This document shows positions 26,475 to 36,970 of a DNA stretch of 53,040 bases, piece by piece (position 1 is the stretch's first letter; every line of letters begins with the position of its first letter). Source of the stretch: an uncultured Pelagibacteraceae bacterium (GTDB taxonomy: Bacteria > Pseudomonadota > Alphaproteobacteria > Pelagibacterales > AG-422-B15); assembly GCA_902624455.1 (NCBI GenBank), contig CACNXQ010000007.1:1-53040 (forward strand), read 5' to 3'. The notes beneath the pieces were generated by a model. That model had not been told where the DNA came from. It saw only the letters and a program-made list of their open reading frames with translations, and made no database searches. The position numbers were made by a program, and so were the translations under genes.

Positions 26475-29400
26475 TTAAATCAACTTAATTTCATTTACGC
26501 CGTTCATATTTTTCAGCAAGGACTTAACTTCAGAATTTATAGTATATTTCCCTGGCAGTTTAAGTAGTTGATTATTAACTATTATTTCAATCTTATGAGC
26601 ACCATCAACTAAATCAATTTTTCTTAATTCGTCTGTGCTAAAATTACTATTGGTCAAAATTCTAAGAGTAGATCCGTCACCATTAGTTTCCTTCTGGGAA
26701 ATATTATTTTTTTTACCTATATTGATTTTTAAAAGATCCTTAAAAAAATAGACATTTTTCAGCTCACCTCTAAGCATTCCATTGTTAATTGAGAAATCTA
26801 CACCTAGTACGTACGACTCACCCTCTTTCAAAATATCTCTGTACTTTCTTAAGTTGCTTTCAAAAATAACAAGCTCATAAATTGAACTTAAGTCAGAAAA
26901 ATTTAAAAAAGCATAACTATTTCCCCTAGCTGACCTTTTTTCTTTCTTTGATAGTAGCGTGCCTGCTAATAAAAGTGACTTAGACTCATGTAATGACTCA
27001 TCTTCTTGTATGGTTCTAAAACTTTTTAAATTTAGTCTATCAAAATCGTTTTTATAACTTTCCAATGGGTGACCAGATAAATAGAAACCTAACATTTGAT
27101 ATTCTTTCATGAGCTGCTCTGTTTTGTCCCATTTTTGATCTTTAATCAATGTTAAGGTCCGTGTTTCATTTTTGCCAAACATATCTACTTGATTATCAAT
27201 TTCATTTACACTTATTGATTTATAAAATTTAACAATTTCTGGGGCAGAATTAAAAATAACAGATCTGTCAATTTGAAATTCATCAAATGCGCCAGCACAT
27301 GAAAGTGCTTCTATAGTCTTTTTATTAATAACTGAGGACGGTAATCTAAGAACAAAATCATCTAAACTTCTAAATTTTCCATTTTGATTTCTTTCTTTCA
27401 TGAGATCATTCATTGACTCTGTGCCAACATTTTTAATAGCGCCTAATGCATAAGCAATAGACTCATCAGACCTTACAAAGTAAGTCATTGAGTCATTCAC
27501 ATTTGGTGGAGTAAGTCTAATTTTTAATCTTTCAAGCTCTCTTTGAAAAATTGATAATTTATCAGTATTGTTGATATCTAGAGTCATTGAGGCTGCAAAA
27601 AACTCTATTGGGAAATGAGTCTTTAAATATGCAGTTTGGAAGGCTATTAATGCATAAGCCGCTGCATGACTCTTGTTAAAACCATAGTCAGCAAATTTTG
27701 ACATAAGATCAAAGATGTGAATTGCATCTCCTTCGCTCAAACCTCTTTCAGTGCATCCTGAAATGAATCTTTTTCTTTGGGCATTCATTTCTTTTTGAAT
27801 TTTTTTACCCATCGCACGTCTTAATAAGTCAGCTTCTCCGTCTGTATATCCAGATAACTCACGCGCGACACCCATTACTTGCTCTTGATAAATTACAATA
27901 CCATACGTTTCCATTAGTAAACTCTCTAATTTTTTATGAATGTAGTCAGGTTTTTCTCTTCCATGCTTCCTTTCTATATATGAGGGAATGTTAGCCATTG
28001 GGCCAGGTCTATAAAGTGCTACAAGTGCAATAATATCCTCAAACTTATCTGGCTTTAAATTTTTAAGAGTTTCTTTCATACCTGCACTTTCAAGTTGAAA
28101 TATTCCAGTTGCTTCTCCAGTACTTAAAAGATCATATGTTGCCTTATCATTAATATCTATCTGATCGATATCAAAATTAGGATTTCTTTCTTTTATGAGA
28201 TTTTTACAATTATCAATCAGGGTTAAAGTTTTCAGACCAAGAAAATCAAATTTTACAAGCCCGGCATTTTCGACCCATTTCATATCGAACTGAGTAAGAT
28301 AAATATCTGAGTCAGGATCGCTGTATAATGGAACATCTTTTAATATTTCATCTTTAGAAATAACTACACCAGCGGCATGTATGGATGCATGCCTTTTTAG
28401 TCCTTCTAATTTAAGTGAAATATCTAATAATTTTTCTATTTTTTCGTCTCGACTGGCTTCCTCGTTTAACTTAGGTTCTTCATCTATATATTTTTGCAAT
28501 GACATTGGCCTAGAAGGATCAAATGGCATTAATTTGCAAAGATAGTCTACTTGTCCATACGGTATTCCTAAAACTCGTCCAACATCTCTTATAACTGCTC
28601 GAGCCTGAAGCTTTCCGAATGTAATAATTTGAGCCACATTGAGACTTCCATATTTCTTATGAACATAATCCAAAACTCTATCTCTACCGTCACGACAAAA
28701 ATCTATATCAAAATCAGGTAACGAAACACGTTCAGGATTTAAAAATCTCTCAAATATTAGTCCAAATTTAATAGGGTCTAAGTCAGTAATGCTTAAACAC
28801 CAAGCAACAAGTGATCCCGCTCCCGATCCTCTTCCAGGCCCGACAGGTATATCATTATCTTTAGCCCATCTAATAAAATCAGAAACAATAAGAAAATAAC
28901 CTTCATATTTCATATTAATGATTATTTCTAATTCCTTATCTAATCGTAACTGGTACTCTTTACTTATTATTTCTTCTTGTTCGTTTGAAGTTTTATCTCT
29001 ATCAAACTTTAACTTAAGTCTTTCCCCTAAGCCTTCATTAGAAAGTTTGATGAGCATTTCTTTTTCATTTTCAGATTTATTGGAATAATTAGGTAGTATT
29101 GGGGCCTTAATGCACGGTCTAAATGAGCACCTAGATGCTATTTCAAGAGTATTATTAATAGCTTCTGGAAGGTCACTAAATAACTCATTCATTTCATCGT
29201 GAGTTTTAAAATAATGTTCTCTTGATAGTTTTTTCCTATCTTTTTGAGAAACATATAATTTTTTTTCGATACACATTAAAGCATCATGCGCTTCATAATG
29301 ATCTGGGCCCTCATAATAAACATTATTGGTTGCAACTAAGGGAAGATAATGATCGTAAGCAAGTGTTAATATTGTATTCTCATCAACATTTTCAAACTCT

Positions 29401-29936
29401 TTTCCAATTCTCTGAAGTTCTAAATAAAAATTATTTGGAAATGATGACTTTAAAGTTTCTATTAATTGCTTGGACTGATTTGTTATATTTCCGTTATTTG
29501 AATGGCTTAAAATTGAATTGTTAGCACCTGATAGAACAATTATGTCTTCATTATTTTTTAAGAATTCATTAAAACTAACGTAAGCATGTTCTTTAGAATT
29601 TATATAAGAGTTAGATATAATACTTAGTAGATTTTCATACCCCTTAAGGCTTTTTGCAAAAACATTTAAGAAAAAATATTCATCATCGTCATTTATGTTC
29701 TCGTGCAAAAGTTCTTTTGGCGTTTTAATTTTGATGTTACATCCAATTATAGGTTGAACGCCTGCAGAAGATACTCGCTCACTAAATTCAAGCGCACCAA
29801 ACATGTTATTGGTATCAGTAATACCAACTGCTGGCATATTATTTACATTACATAGTTCTGCTAGTCTTGATATTGGAAGCGCTCCTTCTGATAAGGAATA
29901 TTCGGTCTTATTTGTCAGATGAATAAAATTACTCAT
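26475..29936 (-). CDS. dnaE: DNA polymerase III alpha subunit
   Basis: The replicative polymerase subunit, 1153 residues. Domains in order: PHP (about 1-280), palm and polymerase core with PVGPGRGSGAGSLVAW (about 365-380) and the catalytic aspartates in PDFDIDF (about 404-410), fingers with ALYRPGPMANIPSYIERKHG, tandem HhH around 830-900, and an OB fold near 1000-1060 (LLAGTLLSKKEKRSARGNSY). The PHP motif reads HLTNKTEYS: the second histidine of the usual metal-binding pattern is lysine at residue 10, so PHP nuclease activity is unlikely. It overlaps lolD by one base; 119 bp separate it from rpsB. Confidence 0.98.
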   Translation of the reverse strand: MSNFIHLTNKTEYSLSEGALPISRLAELCNVNNMPAVGITDTNNMFGALEFSERVSSAGVQPIIGCNIKIKTPKELLHENINDDDEYFFLNVFAKSLKGYENLLSIISNSYINSKEHAYVSFNEFLKNNEDIIVLSGANNSILSHSNNGNITNQSKQLIETLKSSFPNNFYLELQRIGKEFENVDENTILTLAYDHYLPLVATNNVYYEGPDHYEAHDALMCIEKKLYVSQKDRKKLSREHYFKTHDEMNELFSDLPEAINNTLEIASRCSFRPCIKAPILPNYSNKSENEKEMLIKLSNEGLGERLKLKFDRDKTSNEQEEIISKEYQLRLDKELEIIINMKYEGYFLIVSDFIRWAKDNDIPVGPGRGSGAGSLVAWCLSITDLDPIKFGLIFERFLNPERVSLPDFDIDFCRDGRDRVLDYVHKKYGSLNVAQIITFGKLQARAVIRDVGRVLGIPYGQVDYLCKLMPFDPSRPMSLQKYIDEEPKLNEEASRDEKIEKLLDISLKLEGLKRHASIHAAGVVISKDEILKDVPLYSDPDSDIYLTQFDMKWVENAGLVKFDFLGLKTLTLIDNCKNLIKERNPNFDIDQIDINDKATYDLLSTGEATGIFQLESAGMKETLKNLKPDKFEDIIALVALYRPGPMANIPSYIERKHGREKPDYIHKKLESLLMETYGIVIYQEQVMGVARELSGYTDGEADLLRRAMGKKIQKEMNAQRKRFISGCTERGLSEGDAIHIFDLMSKFADYGFNKSHAAAYALIAFQTAYLKTHFPIEFFAASMTLDINNTDKLSIFQRELERLKIRLTPPNVNDSMTYFVRSDESIAYALGAIKNVGTESMNDLMKERNQNGKFRSLDDFVLRLPSSVINKKTIEALSCAGAFDEFQIDRSVIFNSAPEIVKFYKSISVNEIDNQVDMFGKNETRTLTLIKDQKWDKTEQLMKEYQMLGFYLSGHPLESYKNDFDRLNLKSFRTIQEDESLHESKSLLLAGTLLSKKEKRSARGNSYAFLNFSDLSSIYELVIFESNLRKYRDILKEGESYVLGVDFSINNGMLRGELKNVYFFKDLLKINIGKKNNISQKETNGDGSTLRILTNSNFSTDELRKIDLVDGAHKIEIIVNNQLLKLPGKYTINSEVKSLLKNMNGVNEIKLI

Positions 29937-30592
29937 TATTCCAAGTCTACCCTTTTAACTGACCTTGACGCAATTTCCTCATTATGAGTCGCCATAATTA
30001 AAGTAATTTTGTCTTTTTCTATTGATTTGAAAAGAAAATCTAAAACTTGAGTTGAATTTTCTTTATCTAAATTGCCTGTAGGTTCATCAGCAATTATTAT
30101 TTTTGGCTTGGTTATTACTGCTCTCGCTATTGCTACTCTCTGCTGCTCTCCTCCTGAAAGTTCATTTGAGTAATGTCCTTCTCTATGATCTAGATTAAAA
30201 AGTTTAAGCATATTACTTGCTAATTTATATGATTCAGACTTCTCTACACCTCTTATTATTAATGGCATTGCAACATTTTCAAGTGCATTGAAATCTTCAA
30301 GTAAATTAAAGGATTGATATATGAAGCCAAAATTTTGAAGTCTCATATTGCATTTCTCAACATTACTGTAATCCGATATATCTTGACCAAATAAATTATA
30401 TGAACCATTGTCAAAATTATCAATCATCGCAATAATCTGTAGTAAAGTTGTTTTACCGGATCCAGATGGACCAGTAATTGATACAAATTCTCCCATTTCT
30501 ACTTCTAAATTGAAATTATTAAATATTTCAATTCTTCTGTCACCTTGTGAAAAAGTTTTATCTAAGTTATTTATTTTTATAAAATTAGACAT
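29936..30592 (-). CDS. lolD: Lipoprotein-releasing ABC transporter ATPase
   Basis: The ATPase that powers extraction of lipoproteins from the inner membrane. The 218-residue protein has Walker A GPSGSGKTTL (41-50), the Q-loop IYQSFNLLEDF, the LolD/MacB-type signature LSGGEQQRVAIARA, Walker B IIADEPTGNLD and the switch histidine in MATHNEE. It overlaps the lolC gene by 8 bp and dnaE by one base, both standard alphaproteobacterial neighbours. Confidence 0.96.
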   Translation of the reverse strand: MSNFIKINNLDKTFSQGDRRIEIFNNFNLEVEMGEFVSITGPSGSGKTTLLQIIAMIDNFDNGSYNLFGQDISDYSNVEKCNMRLQNFGFIYQSFNLLEDFNALENVAMPLIIRGVEKSESYKLASNMLKLFNLDHREGHYSNELSGGEQQRVAIARAVITKPKIIIADEPTGNLDKENSTQVLDFLFKSIEKDKITLIMATHNEEIASRSVKRVDLE

Positions 30593-31808
30593 TGCTTAAA
30601 ATATTTTTTATTTCTAATTTTGAAGCTTTAACAGCTGGATAAATTGTAGCGAGAATTGATACAATAACAGAAAATATTATTATAAAAGTTAACTGTGAAA
30701 TATCGACAGATGTTGGTATCTGATCAAGGTAATAAAAATCAGACGGAAAAAGATTGATATTAAATAAATAATTCAAAGCTAGTCTAATGTACTCTAGATA
30801 GATTGTGATAAGTATCCCTATTGTACTTCCAATAATTGTACCACTTATACCTATCAAAGATCCAACAAGAAGAAAAATACGTAAAATGCTATTATCGTTT
30901 AGACCTACAGTTTTAAGTATTGCGATCTCTTTGTTTTTATTTTTAACTAAAATAAACAAACTCGTTATGACATTGAAAGCGGCAACTATAATTATTAGTG
31001 ATAATATTAGAAACATTACAGTTCTTTCGGTTTCTAAAACTTCCCAGAATGTTTGATTTATTTCCCGCCAATCTCTTACAACAAAATCATTGCTTATATT
31101 ATTTTCGTAAAATTCTCTTATTAAGTCAGTTTGTTCTAAGTTATTAATATGTATTTCTATTGTTGATATTTTGTCATTAATTCCAATTATTTTTTGGGCA
31201 TTTTCAAGTGACATAAATGCAAAATTACTGTCATATTCACTCATTCCTGAGTCAAAGAAATTTAAAACTTTCAAAATTACAGATTTTGGAAGTTGTCCAA
31301 ATGGTGAAGATACTGTTTCAGAGGAGATAATTTTAACTTCATCTCCTATTTTAATTCCTAGACTATTTGCCAAATCCTCACCTAAAACTATAGAATTTTC
31401 AGTTTTTAAATTATCTTTTTTTTCTTTTATGAAATTATAATTTTTATAATTTTCATCTATATACGATTTTATTACTACACCTTTGGTACTATTATTAAAT
31501 TTCAGCAAAGATTGGATAGATATGTTTGGATCAATAAATTTGATGCCTTCTATTTTCAGTTCCTTTATAAAGTCATACTCAAAATATTCCTCATAACTTT
31601 GAATATATATATGGCCATTAAAGCCCAAAATTCTTTTTTCTAATTCAATCCTGAAACCATTCATTACCGACATAACAATAATTAATGTTGCTACGCCTAT
31701 GCATATGCCAGTAAACGAAAACCATGAAATTATCGATAAAAGGCTGCCAAAACGAAGGGGTCTTAAGTATCTAAATGCAATAAATCTTTCAAAAGTATTA
31801 AATGGCAC
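30585..31808 (-). CDS. lolC: Lipoprotein-releasing ABC transporter permease (LolC/LolE family)
   Basis: A 407-residue inner-membrane permease with the family plan: one N-terminal helix (about 22-50, with [21 protein letters not shown]), a large periplasmic domain (about 50-260) and three C-terminal helices (about 265-290, 310-345, 370-395). Only one LolC/E-type gene is present, so the transporter probably uses a homodimer (LolF-like), as in many alphaproteobacteria. The start overlaps proS by 11 bp. Confidence 0.93.
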   Translation of the reverse strand: MPFNTFERFIAFRYLRPLRFGSLLSIISWFSFTGICIGVATLIIVMSVMNGFRIELEKRILGFNGHIYIQSYEEYFEYDFIKELKIEGIKFIDPNISIQSLLKFNNSTKGVVIKSYIDENYKNYNFIKEKKDNLKTENSIVLGEDLANSLGIKIGDEVKIISSETVSSPFGQLPKSVILKVLNFFDSGMSEYDSNFAFMSLENAQKIIGINDKISTIEIHINNLEQTDLIREFYENNISNDFVVRDWREINQTFWEVLETERTVMFLILSLIIIVAAFNVITSLFILVKNKNKEIAILKTVGLNDNSILRIFLLVGSLIGISGTIIGSTIGILITIYLEYIRLALNYLFNINLFPSDFYYLDQIPTSVDISQLTFIIIFSVIVSILATIYPAVKASKLEIKNILSNV

Positions 31809-33138
31809 TGCTTTTTTTTATTTCTTGAACAAAGTTTGGTAAGTTTTCTACTTTTATGTATTTGACTTCACCACTTTTTCTATATTTTATCTCGACTTCA
31901 TTAGTTTCAATTGTTTTATTTCCTATAATCATTTGCAATGGCAAACCTATAAGATCCATTTTTGAAAATTTAACGCCAGGATTATCCTTTTTATCGTCAT
32001 ACAATACATCTACATTTTCATTTAGAAGATTTGAGTATATATCATTACAAATATTATTAATTTTTTCATCGCTACTTTTTAAATTTATTAAACCTATATC
32101 AAAAGGAGAAACAACATTTGGCCAAATAATGCCTTTTGTATCATGTGACGATTCAATTATAGCGCCTACAAGCCTAGAAATACCAATTCCATAGGACCCC
32201 ATATGAACATAAGCTTGTTTACCCTCAGAAGTTAACACGTTGGCTTTCATTGCTTCAGAGTACTTTGTGCCAAAACTAAAAATGTGACCAACTTCTATCC
32301 CCTTTGATTTTGTTTGTTGGTCTTTTGCTACATTATTATCAAACTCAGTCTGATCAAATTTTTCATCAGATGCTGTATAATAATTATTATACTGTTGTAC
32401 AACTTGTTCTAAATCATTGTCGTATGCAACGTCTTCTATTTTTGAGTCTTCACTTAAAATTCTTTTATCAAAATATATATCACTTTCACCTGTTTCGGAG
32501 ATTATTACGAATTCATGAGAAAGATCTCCACCAATGGGGCCCGTTTCAGCAGCCATAGGTATTGCTTTGAGACCCATCCTTCTGAAAGTTTTAAGATATG
32601 ATATAAAAAATTTATAATATGATTTTTTACATTCATCATGATCAAGGTCAAAAGAATAAGCATCTTTCATCAAAAATTCTCTACCTCGCATAACTCCAAA
32701 GCGAGGTCTTAATTCATCTCTAAATTTCCATTGAATGTGGTAAAGTAGAGTTGGTAGGTCTTTATAAGATTTAATGGATCTTCTGAAAATATCTGTAACT
32801 TGTTCCTCGTTTGTGGGTCCATACAACATTTCACGTTCTTGCCTGTCCTGAATACGTAACATTTCTTTTCCATAATCATCGTACCTACCACTTTCTTTCC
32901 ATAAGTCAGCAGGTTGTATCGTTGGCATAAGTATTTCATTTACACCTGCTTTATTTTGTTCATCTCTTACAATATTCTCAATTTTTTTTAGGACCTTAAG
33001 ACCAAGAGGTAGCCAGGAATAAATTCCAGAACTTGACTGTGAGATCATTCCTGATCTCATCATTAATTGATGCGAAATAATTTCAGCCTCACTGGGCGTC
33101 TCTTTTAAAACAGGTAAAAAGAAGTTAGATAATCTCAT
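31798..33138 (-). CDS. proS: Prolyl-tRNA synthetase, short bacterial type
   Basis: Charges tRNA-Pro. At 446 residues it is the short alphaproteobacterial form without the large INS editing domain. Class II motifs are visible: [33 protein letters not shown], the motif 2 segment [20 protein letters not shown] and motif 3 [13 protein letters not shown]-terminal anticodon-binding domain starts near 355. It overlaps both neighbours by 11-14 bp. Removal of mischarged alanine would have to come from a free-standing protein elsewhere. Confidence 0.97.
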   Translation of the reverse strand: MRLSNFFLPVLKETPSEAEIISHQLMMRSGMISQSSSGIYSWLPLGLKVLKKIENIVRDEQNKAGVNEILMPTIQPADLWKESGRYDDYGKEMLRIQDRQEREMLYGPTNEEQVTDIFRRSIKSYKDLPTLLYHIQWKFRDELRPRFGVMRGREFLMKDAYSFDLDHDECKKSYYKFFISYLKTFRRMGLKAIPMAAETGPIGGDLSHEFVIISETGESDIYFDKRILSEDSKIEDVAYDNDLEQVVQQYNNYYTASDEKFDQTEFDNNVAKDQQTKSKGIEVGHIFSFGTKYSEAMKANVLTSEGKQAYVHMGSYGIGISRLVGAIIESSHDTKGIIWPNVVSPFDIGLINLKSSDEKINNICNDIYSNLLNENVDVLYDDKKDNPGVKFSKMDLIGLPLQMIIGNKTIETNEVEIKYRKSGEVKYIKVENLPNFVQEIKKSSAI

Positions 33139-33394
33139 CTATATAAAAAAGCTTAAGAATAAACATTAAAAAGCCATCATTGCTGAAAGCAAAGTATATG
33201 ATAGCCCATAAAACGCCTGAAACAAAAGTTGTGATTAAAAATTTCCAAAAAATATGTGGATTACTCGGTGCTCCTGGATCGTCACCTTCCCTAACATTCT
33301 CAGGTTTCGTACTTGTAATTTTTATTGGCAAAGAAATAAAAAAAATTAGCCACCAAATAAGTAGAAAAATGATTATTGAGCCTGTTAATCCCAA
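33125..33394 (-). CDS. DUF1467 family membrane protein
   Basis: An 89-residue protein with two transmembrane helices (about 3-22 and 51-70) and a short third hydrophobic stretch at the end, joined by the conserved loop [18 protein letters not shown]. This matches DUF1467, a family of unknown function regularly found between mce and proS in alphaproteobacteria. The function is unknown. It overlaps proS by 14 bp and follows mce by 2 bp. Confidence 0.82.
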   Translation of the reverse strand: MGLTGSIIIFLLIWWLIFFISLPIKITSTKPENVREGDDPGAPSNPHIFWKFLITTFVSGVLWAIIYFAFSNDGFLMFILKLFYIDEII

Positions 33395-33396
33395 TT

Positions 33397-33801
33397 TTAA
33401 ACTTCTTCAAGCTCTATTAAAGTGCCGTTGCAGTCTTTGGGATGAAGAAATACGACTGGTTTATTATGAGCGCCAATCTTAGGCTTACCAGTACCCGTTA
33501 TAGCTACTTCATGAGTGTCTAGTTGCTTAATAGCTTCATCAATATTTTGAACTTCGAGACAAATATGATGCATTCCACCTTTTGGATTTTTATCAATAAA
33601 CTTTTGAATTGGAGAGTCATCTCCTAGAACTTCTAATAATTCAATTTTGGTATTACCCAAATCTATGAAAACTGTCGTTACACCGTGATCTGGTTGCTCT
33701 ACGGCTTCAGAAACAGTAGCTCCAAAAACATTTTTATATTGCGCAGCTGCTTCTTTAATATTTGGCACAGCAATTGCTATGTGATTTAATTTTCCAATCA
33801 T
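33397..33801 (-). CDS. mce: Methylmalonyl-CoA epimerase
   Basis: Interconverts the R and S forms of methylmalonyl-CoA in propionate breakdown. The 134-residue VOC-fold protein has two beta-alpha-beta-beta-beta units with metal ligands in LNHIAIAVPNI (H7), GMHHICLEV and the terminal NGTLIELEEV. The presence implies that propionyl-CoA carboxylase and methylmalonyl-CoA mutase exist elsewhere. It follows the RNase J gene by 5 bp. Confidence 0.92.
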   Translation of the reverse strand: MIGKLNHIAIAVPNIKEAAAQYKNVFGATVSEAVEQPDHGVTTVFIDLGNTKIELLEVLGDDSPIQKFIDKNPKGGMHHICLEVQNIDEAIKQLDTHEVAITGTGKPKIGAHNKPVVFLHPKDCNGTLIELEEV

Positions 33802-33806
33802 TATAA

Positions 33807-35459
33807 TTAAATATGAATAATGCTAATATTTGTCAAAGGTTTTTTGCCAGTCAGTTTATAAATAAAATTTTTTGAGAATGACTCTAGACTTTTATGTACT
33901 TTTTTTTCTTTTTTAAAAATATTTCTTTGATCTTCAAAAAATTTATATATCTCCTCTTCTAATAAATAGTTTGTATAATCTTCACCATTTTCTTCATCGA
34001 CTATTCCACATGAATACACAATAGGGTTATCTTTAAGTTGCATTTTTTTATCCAAAAGACATGTAATATGAAGTATGCCGTTGTAGCTCATTCTCTTTCT
34101 ATCTCTGATGTGATAACTATCGCTACTGACTAAATTTTTACCATCTAAGAAAAGTCTTCCAGTTTTACATTGATCGTAAATGTATGGAGATCCGGGCGCT
34201 AATTGTAAAATATCTCCGTTTGTTATTAACATTGGAAATTTTACTCCCATTTCTTTTGCTAAAAATGAATGTTGCTTGAGGTGTCTGTGCTCGCCATGAA
34301 CTGGAACAGAGATATGAGGTTTTATGTTTCTATACATATCTTTCATTTCTTCAATGCAAGGATGTCCTGACACATGGATATCTTCATCATCTTCTGTAAT
34401 AATATTTGCTCCAAGCTCTGATAATTTATTAAACAATGATGATAGTTTCTTTTCATTTCCAGGAATAATTTTTGATGAAAAAAGAACATAATCACCATTA
34501 TCAATATCAATATTGGGAAAGTCCTGATTTGCAATTCTCATCATAGCGCCTCTTGGTTCGCCTTGACTTCCAGTACATAAATAAATTAATTCACTTTTCT
34601 TTTTCTTTAAGGCTTCTTTTTCATTCAGTACTTCGTCGACATTTTGAAGTAGGCCATTTAGTTTTGCTGCCTTAATCATTCTGTGCATTGATCTTCCTAA
34701 AACTACAAGTTTTCGATTTGAAGCATTGGCTGCATAAGCAATTGTATCAAGTCTTGCTAAATTAGAAGCAAACGATGTCACAAAAATACGAGTATCAATG
34801 CTTTTAATTAAATTTGTTATATTTTCTCTCACCTCAATTTCAGATCCAGACCTACCTTTGGAAAGCGAATTGGTGGAGTCGCAAATCATTGCAAGCACAT
34901 CTTCAGCATCAGCATGTTCAAATGGGTCTCCAATCAAAGGGTTTTCGTCAATTTTCCAATCGCCTGTATGATAGAGAGTTCCAAGACTAGTTTTAATAAT
35001 GAGAGAATTTGGTTCAGGAATTGAATGAGTAAGAGTGTGCAACTTGATATCAAAGGGTTTGATGCTAAAATTTGAATTTAAATCAACAACATTGAGCATG
35101 CCTTCAAAATTAACACCTCTTTCCTCAAACTTTAGCTTTAAAATAGTAGCTGTAAATGGCGTTGTATAAATTGGGCATTTTAAGTCTTCCCAAATATAAG
35201 CTAAACCTCCAATGTGATCTTCATGAGCATGAGTAATTATGATGCCAGCCAAGTTTTCTTTTCTATCTTTAATAAACTCATAATCCGGTAAAATAACGTC
35301 AACTCCTGGGGTTGAGTCATCACCAAATGTTATGCCTGCATCTACCATGATCCACTTCATGTCATCAAGCTCATTGCCGAGACCATAAAGGTACATGTTC
35401 ATTCCGATTTCACCGGCTCCACCTAATGGGAGGAATACAAGACGTTTATTTTTTGCCAT
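33807..35459 (-). CDS. rnj: Ribonuclease J
   Basis: A metallo-beta-lactamase/beta-CASP exo- and endoribonuclease acting in RNA maturation and decay. The 550-residue protein has the zinc motif H77-x-H79-x-D81-H82 in ITHAHEDHIGG, further ligands in LTHSIPEPNS and YHTGDWKID, and beta-CASP segments VTSFASNLARL, CTGSQGEPRGAM and VSGHPCIEEM, PVHGEHRHL. RNase J is the usual form in alphaproteobacteria. The start overlaps the coaX stop by one base. Confidence 0.96.
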   Translation of the reverse strand: MAKNKRLVFLPLGGAGEIGMNMYLYGLGNELDDMKWIMVDAGITFGDDSTPGVDVILPDYEFIKDRKENLAGIIITHAHEDHIGGLAYIWEDLKCPIYTTPFTATILKLKFEERGVNFEGMLNVVDLNSNFSIKPFDIKLHTLTHSIPEPNSLIIKTSLGTLYHTGDWKIDENPLIGDPFEHADAEDVLAMICDSTNSLSKGRSGSEIEVRENITNLIKSIDTRIFVTSFASNLARLDTIAYAANASNRKLVVLGRSMHRMIKAAKLNGLLQNVDEVLNEKEALKKKKSELIYLCTGSQGEPRGAMMRIANQDFPNIDIDNGDYVLFSSKIIPGNEKKLSSLFNKLSELGANIITEDDEDIHVSGHPCIEEMKDMYRNIKPHISVPVHGEHRHLKQHSFLAKEMGVKFPMLITNGDILQLAPGSPYIYDQCKTGRLFLDGKNLVSSDSYHIRDRKRMSYNGILHITCLLDKKMQLKDNPIVYSCGIVDEENGEDYTNYLLEEEIYKFFEDQRNIFKKEKKVHKSLESFSKNFIYKLTGKKPLTNISIIHI

Positions 35460-36226
35460 TAATTTGATGCTGTTAGATTTAATCCTATAAGTGTCAGATC
35501 TTCTTCAATGTAGTTAATACATTTTAAGTCATTTTCAAATACTTTTGCATAACCACCTGTAGCAACTACATTGGCGTTCTTGCAATCATTATCTTTAAGT
35601 AATCTTTCAACAATTCCTTCTATTAAACTTATATAGCCCCAATACACACCAGATTCCATGGCTCCAACAGTACTTTTACCGATGATTTCATTAGTTTTTT
35701 TGAATTCAATCAATGGCAATAATGCAGTTCCGTCATTAAGTGATTTTAAAGTTAAATTAATACCCGGACAAATTAATCCGCCAATATAGTCTTTTTTTAC
35801 ATTAACAATATCAAATGTAGTTGCGGTTCCAAAATCTATAATAATATGTGGAGGTTTGTATAAATGATTAGCTGCAATTGCATTAATAATACGATCATCA
35901 CCTACTTCATTGGGGTTCTCCAAATCAACATTGATGAATTTCAATAACTTATTGGTATCTATTATATCAATCTCCGCATCAAGTTTTTTTTGATTTAACA
36001 ATGAATAAAGATTCATTATGGCTTGGGGAACAACACCTGATAAAATAATTTTATTAGGATCATTTTTTTCAATAAACTTTATAATTTCACTAGTGATTGC
36101 ATTTTCAATATTGGATTTACTCACTGAGAGTTGGTTAGTCTCTACTCTCAATTTATCAGTTATTACTTTCTTATTGAAACTTGCAAACAAGGAACTTGTA
36201 TTTCCTATATCAACTACGGTAATCAT
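35459..36226 (-). CDS. coaX: Type III pantothenate kinase
   Basis: First step of coenzyme A synthesis. The 255-residue ASKHA-fold kinase begins MITVVDIGNTSSLFASF with the phosphate loop, and has NEVGDDRIINAIAA, IIDFGTATTFDIV, YIGGLICPGI and a late VVATGGYAKVF. It follows birA immediately; birA-coaX-rnj is a typical alphaproteobacterial set downstream of the nuo operon. Confidence 0.96.
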   Translation of the reverse strand: MITVVDIGNTSSLFASFNKKVITDKLRVETNQLSVSKSNIENAITSEIIKFIEKNDPNKIILSGVVPQAIMNLYSLLNQKKLDAEIDIIDTNKLLKFINVDLENPNEVGDDRIINAIAANHLYKPPHIIIDFGTATTFDIVNVKKDYIGGLICPGINLTLKSLNDGTALLPLIEFKKTNEIIGKSTVGAMESGVYWGYISLIEGIVERLLKDNDCKNANVVATGGYAKVFENDLKCINYIEEDLTLIGLNLTASN

Positions 36227-36970
36227 TTAATAATTAAAAGAAACCTCCCCGGAATTAAACACTTCAGTTTTCTTATCAGTTTGTACTATTATTTCAAAAT
36301 CATTTGTAAAATCAACTATCTTGCCTTCAATAACTTTATCATTAAGTTTAAATTCAATATTTTTTTGATATCTCCAACTATTAGTTTTAAATTTATTAAT
36401 TAAGAAATCAGTATCATTTTTATATATGTGTAATAAGTTTTTATTAAAAGATTTGACTAAGCTATCAATAACATCCTCTAAGTCTACTTTTCTTTCACAT
36501 ATGTTATTTAGACAAATTGTTTCATGACTTAAATTTTTTGGGGAATGGGCTACATTAATTCCAATACCAACAATTGAGTAGTTTTTTACATTTGTAATTA
36601 TATTTTCAATCAAGATTCCGCTTAGTTTTGAATCATTTAATAAGATGTCGTTAGGCCATTTTATTTTTAATTTTTCTGTATTTGGCAAATATTTTTTCAC
36701 ACAATCGAACACCGCAATAGACGATGAGCATGATAGTAATGGCAATAATTTCGTATCGAATAAAATAGGTAGAGCAACTGAACAATAAACATTTCCAATT
36801 TCAGATATCCATATATTTTGACCTCTTCCCCTTCCTTTAGTTTGCTTATCTGCAATTATCCAAACAGGTTTTTCTGGACTTAAAGTAGAAATTATTTTTT
36901 TTGCCTCGTCATTGGTGCTTTCAAGGCTTTTAAACCTTATTATTTCAGTTAATGAAGTTTCATTTTTCAT
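36227..36970 (-). CDS. birA: Biotin-acetyl-CoA-carboxylase ligase
   Basis: Attaches biotin to carboxylases. The 247-residue protein contains the ligase domain (FKSLESTNDEAKK, KQTKGRGRGQNIWIS, the lysine segment LKIKWPNDIL and IVGIGINVAHSP) and a short C-terminal SH3-like domain with VIEGKIVDF. There is no N-terminal helix-turn-helix, so it is a pure ligase rather than a bifunctional repressor. The start overlaps the nuoN TGA stop (ATGA). Confidence 0.94.
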   Translation of the reverse strand: MKNETSLTEIIRFKSLESTNDEAKKIISTLSPEKPVWIIADKQTKGRGRGQNIWISEIGNVYCSVALPILFDTKLLPLLSCSSSIAVFDCVKKYLPNTEKLKIKWPNDILLNDSKLSGILIENIITNVKNYSIVGIGINVAHSPKNLSHETICLNNICERKVDLEDVIDSLVKSFNKNLLHIYKNDTDFLINKFKTNSWRYQKNIEFKLNDKVIEGKIVDFTNDFEIIVQTDKKTEVFNSGEVSFNY

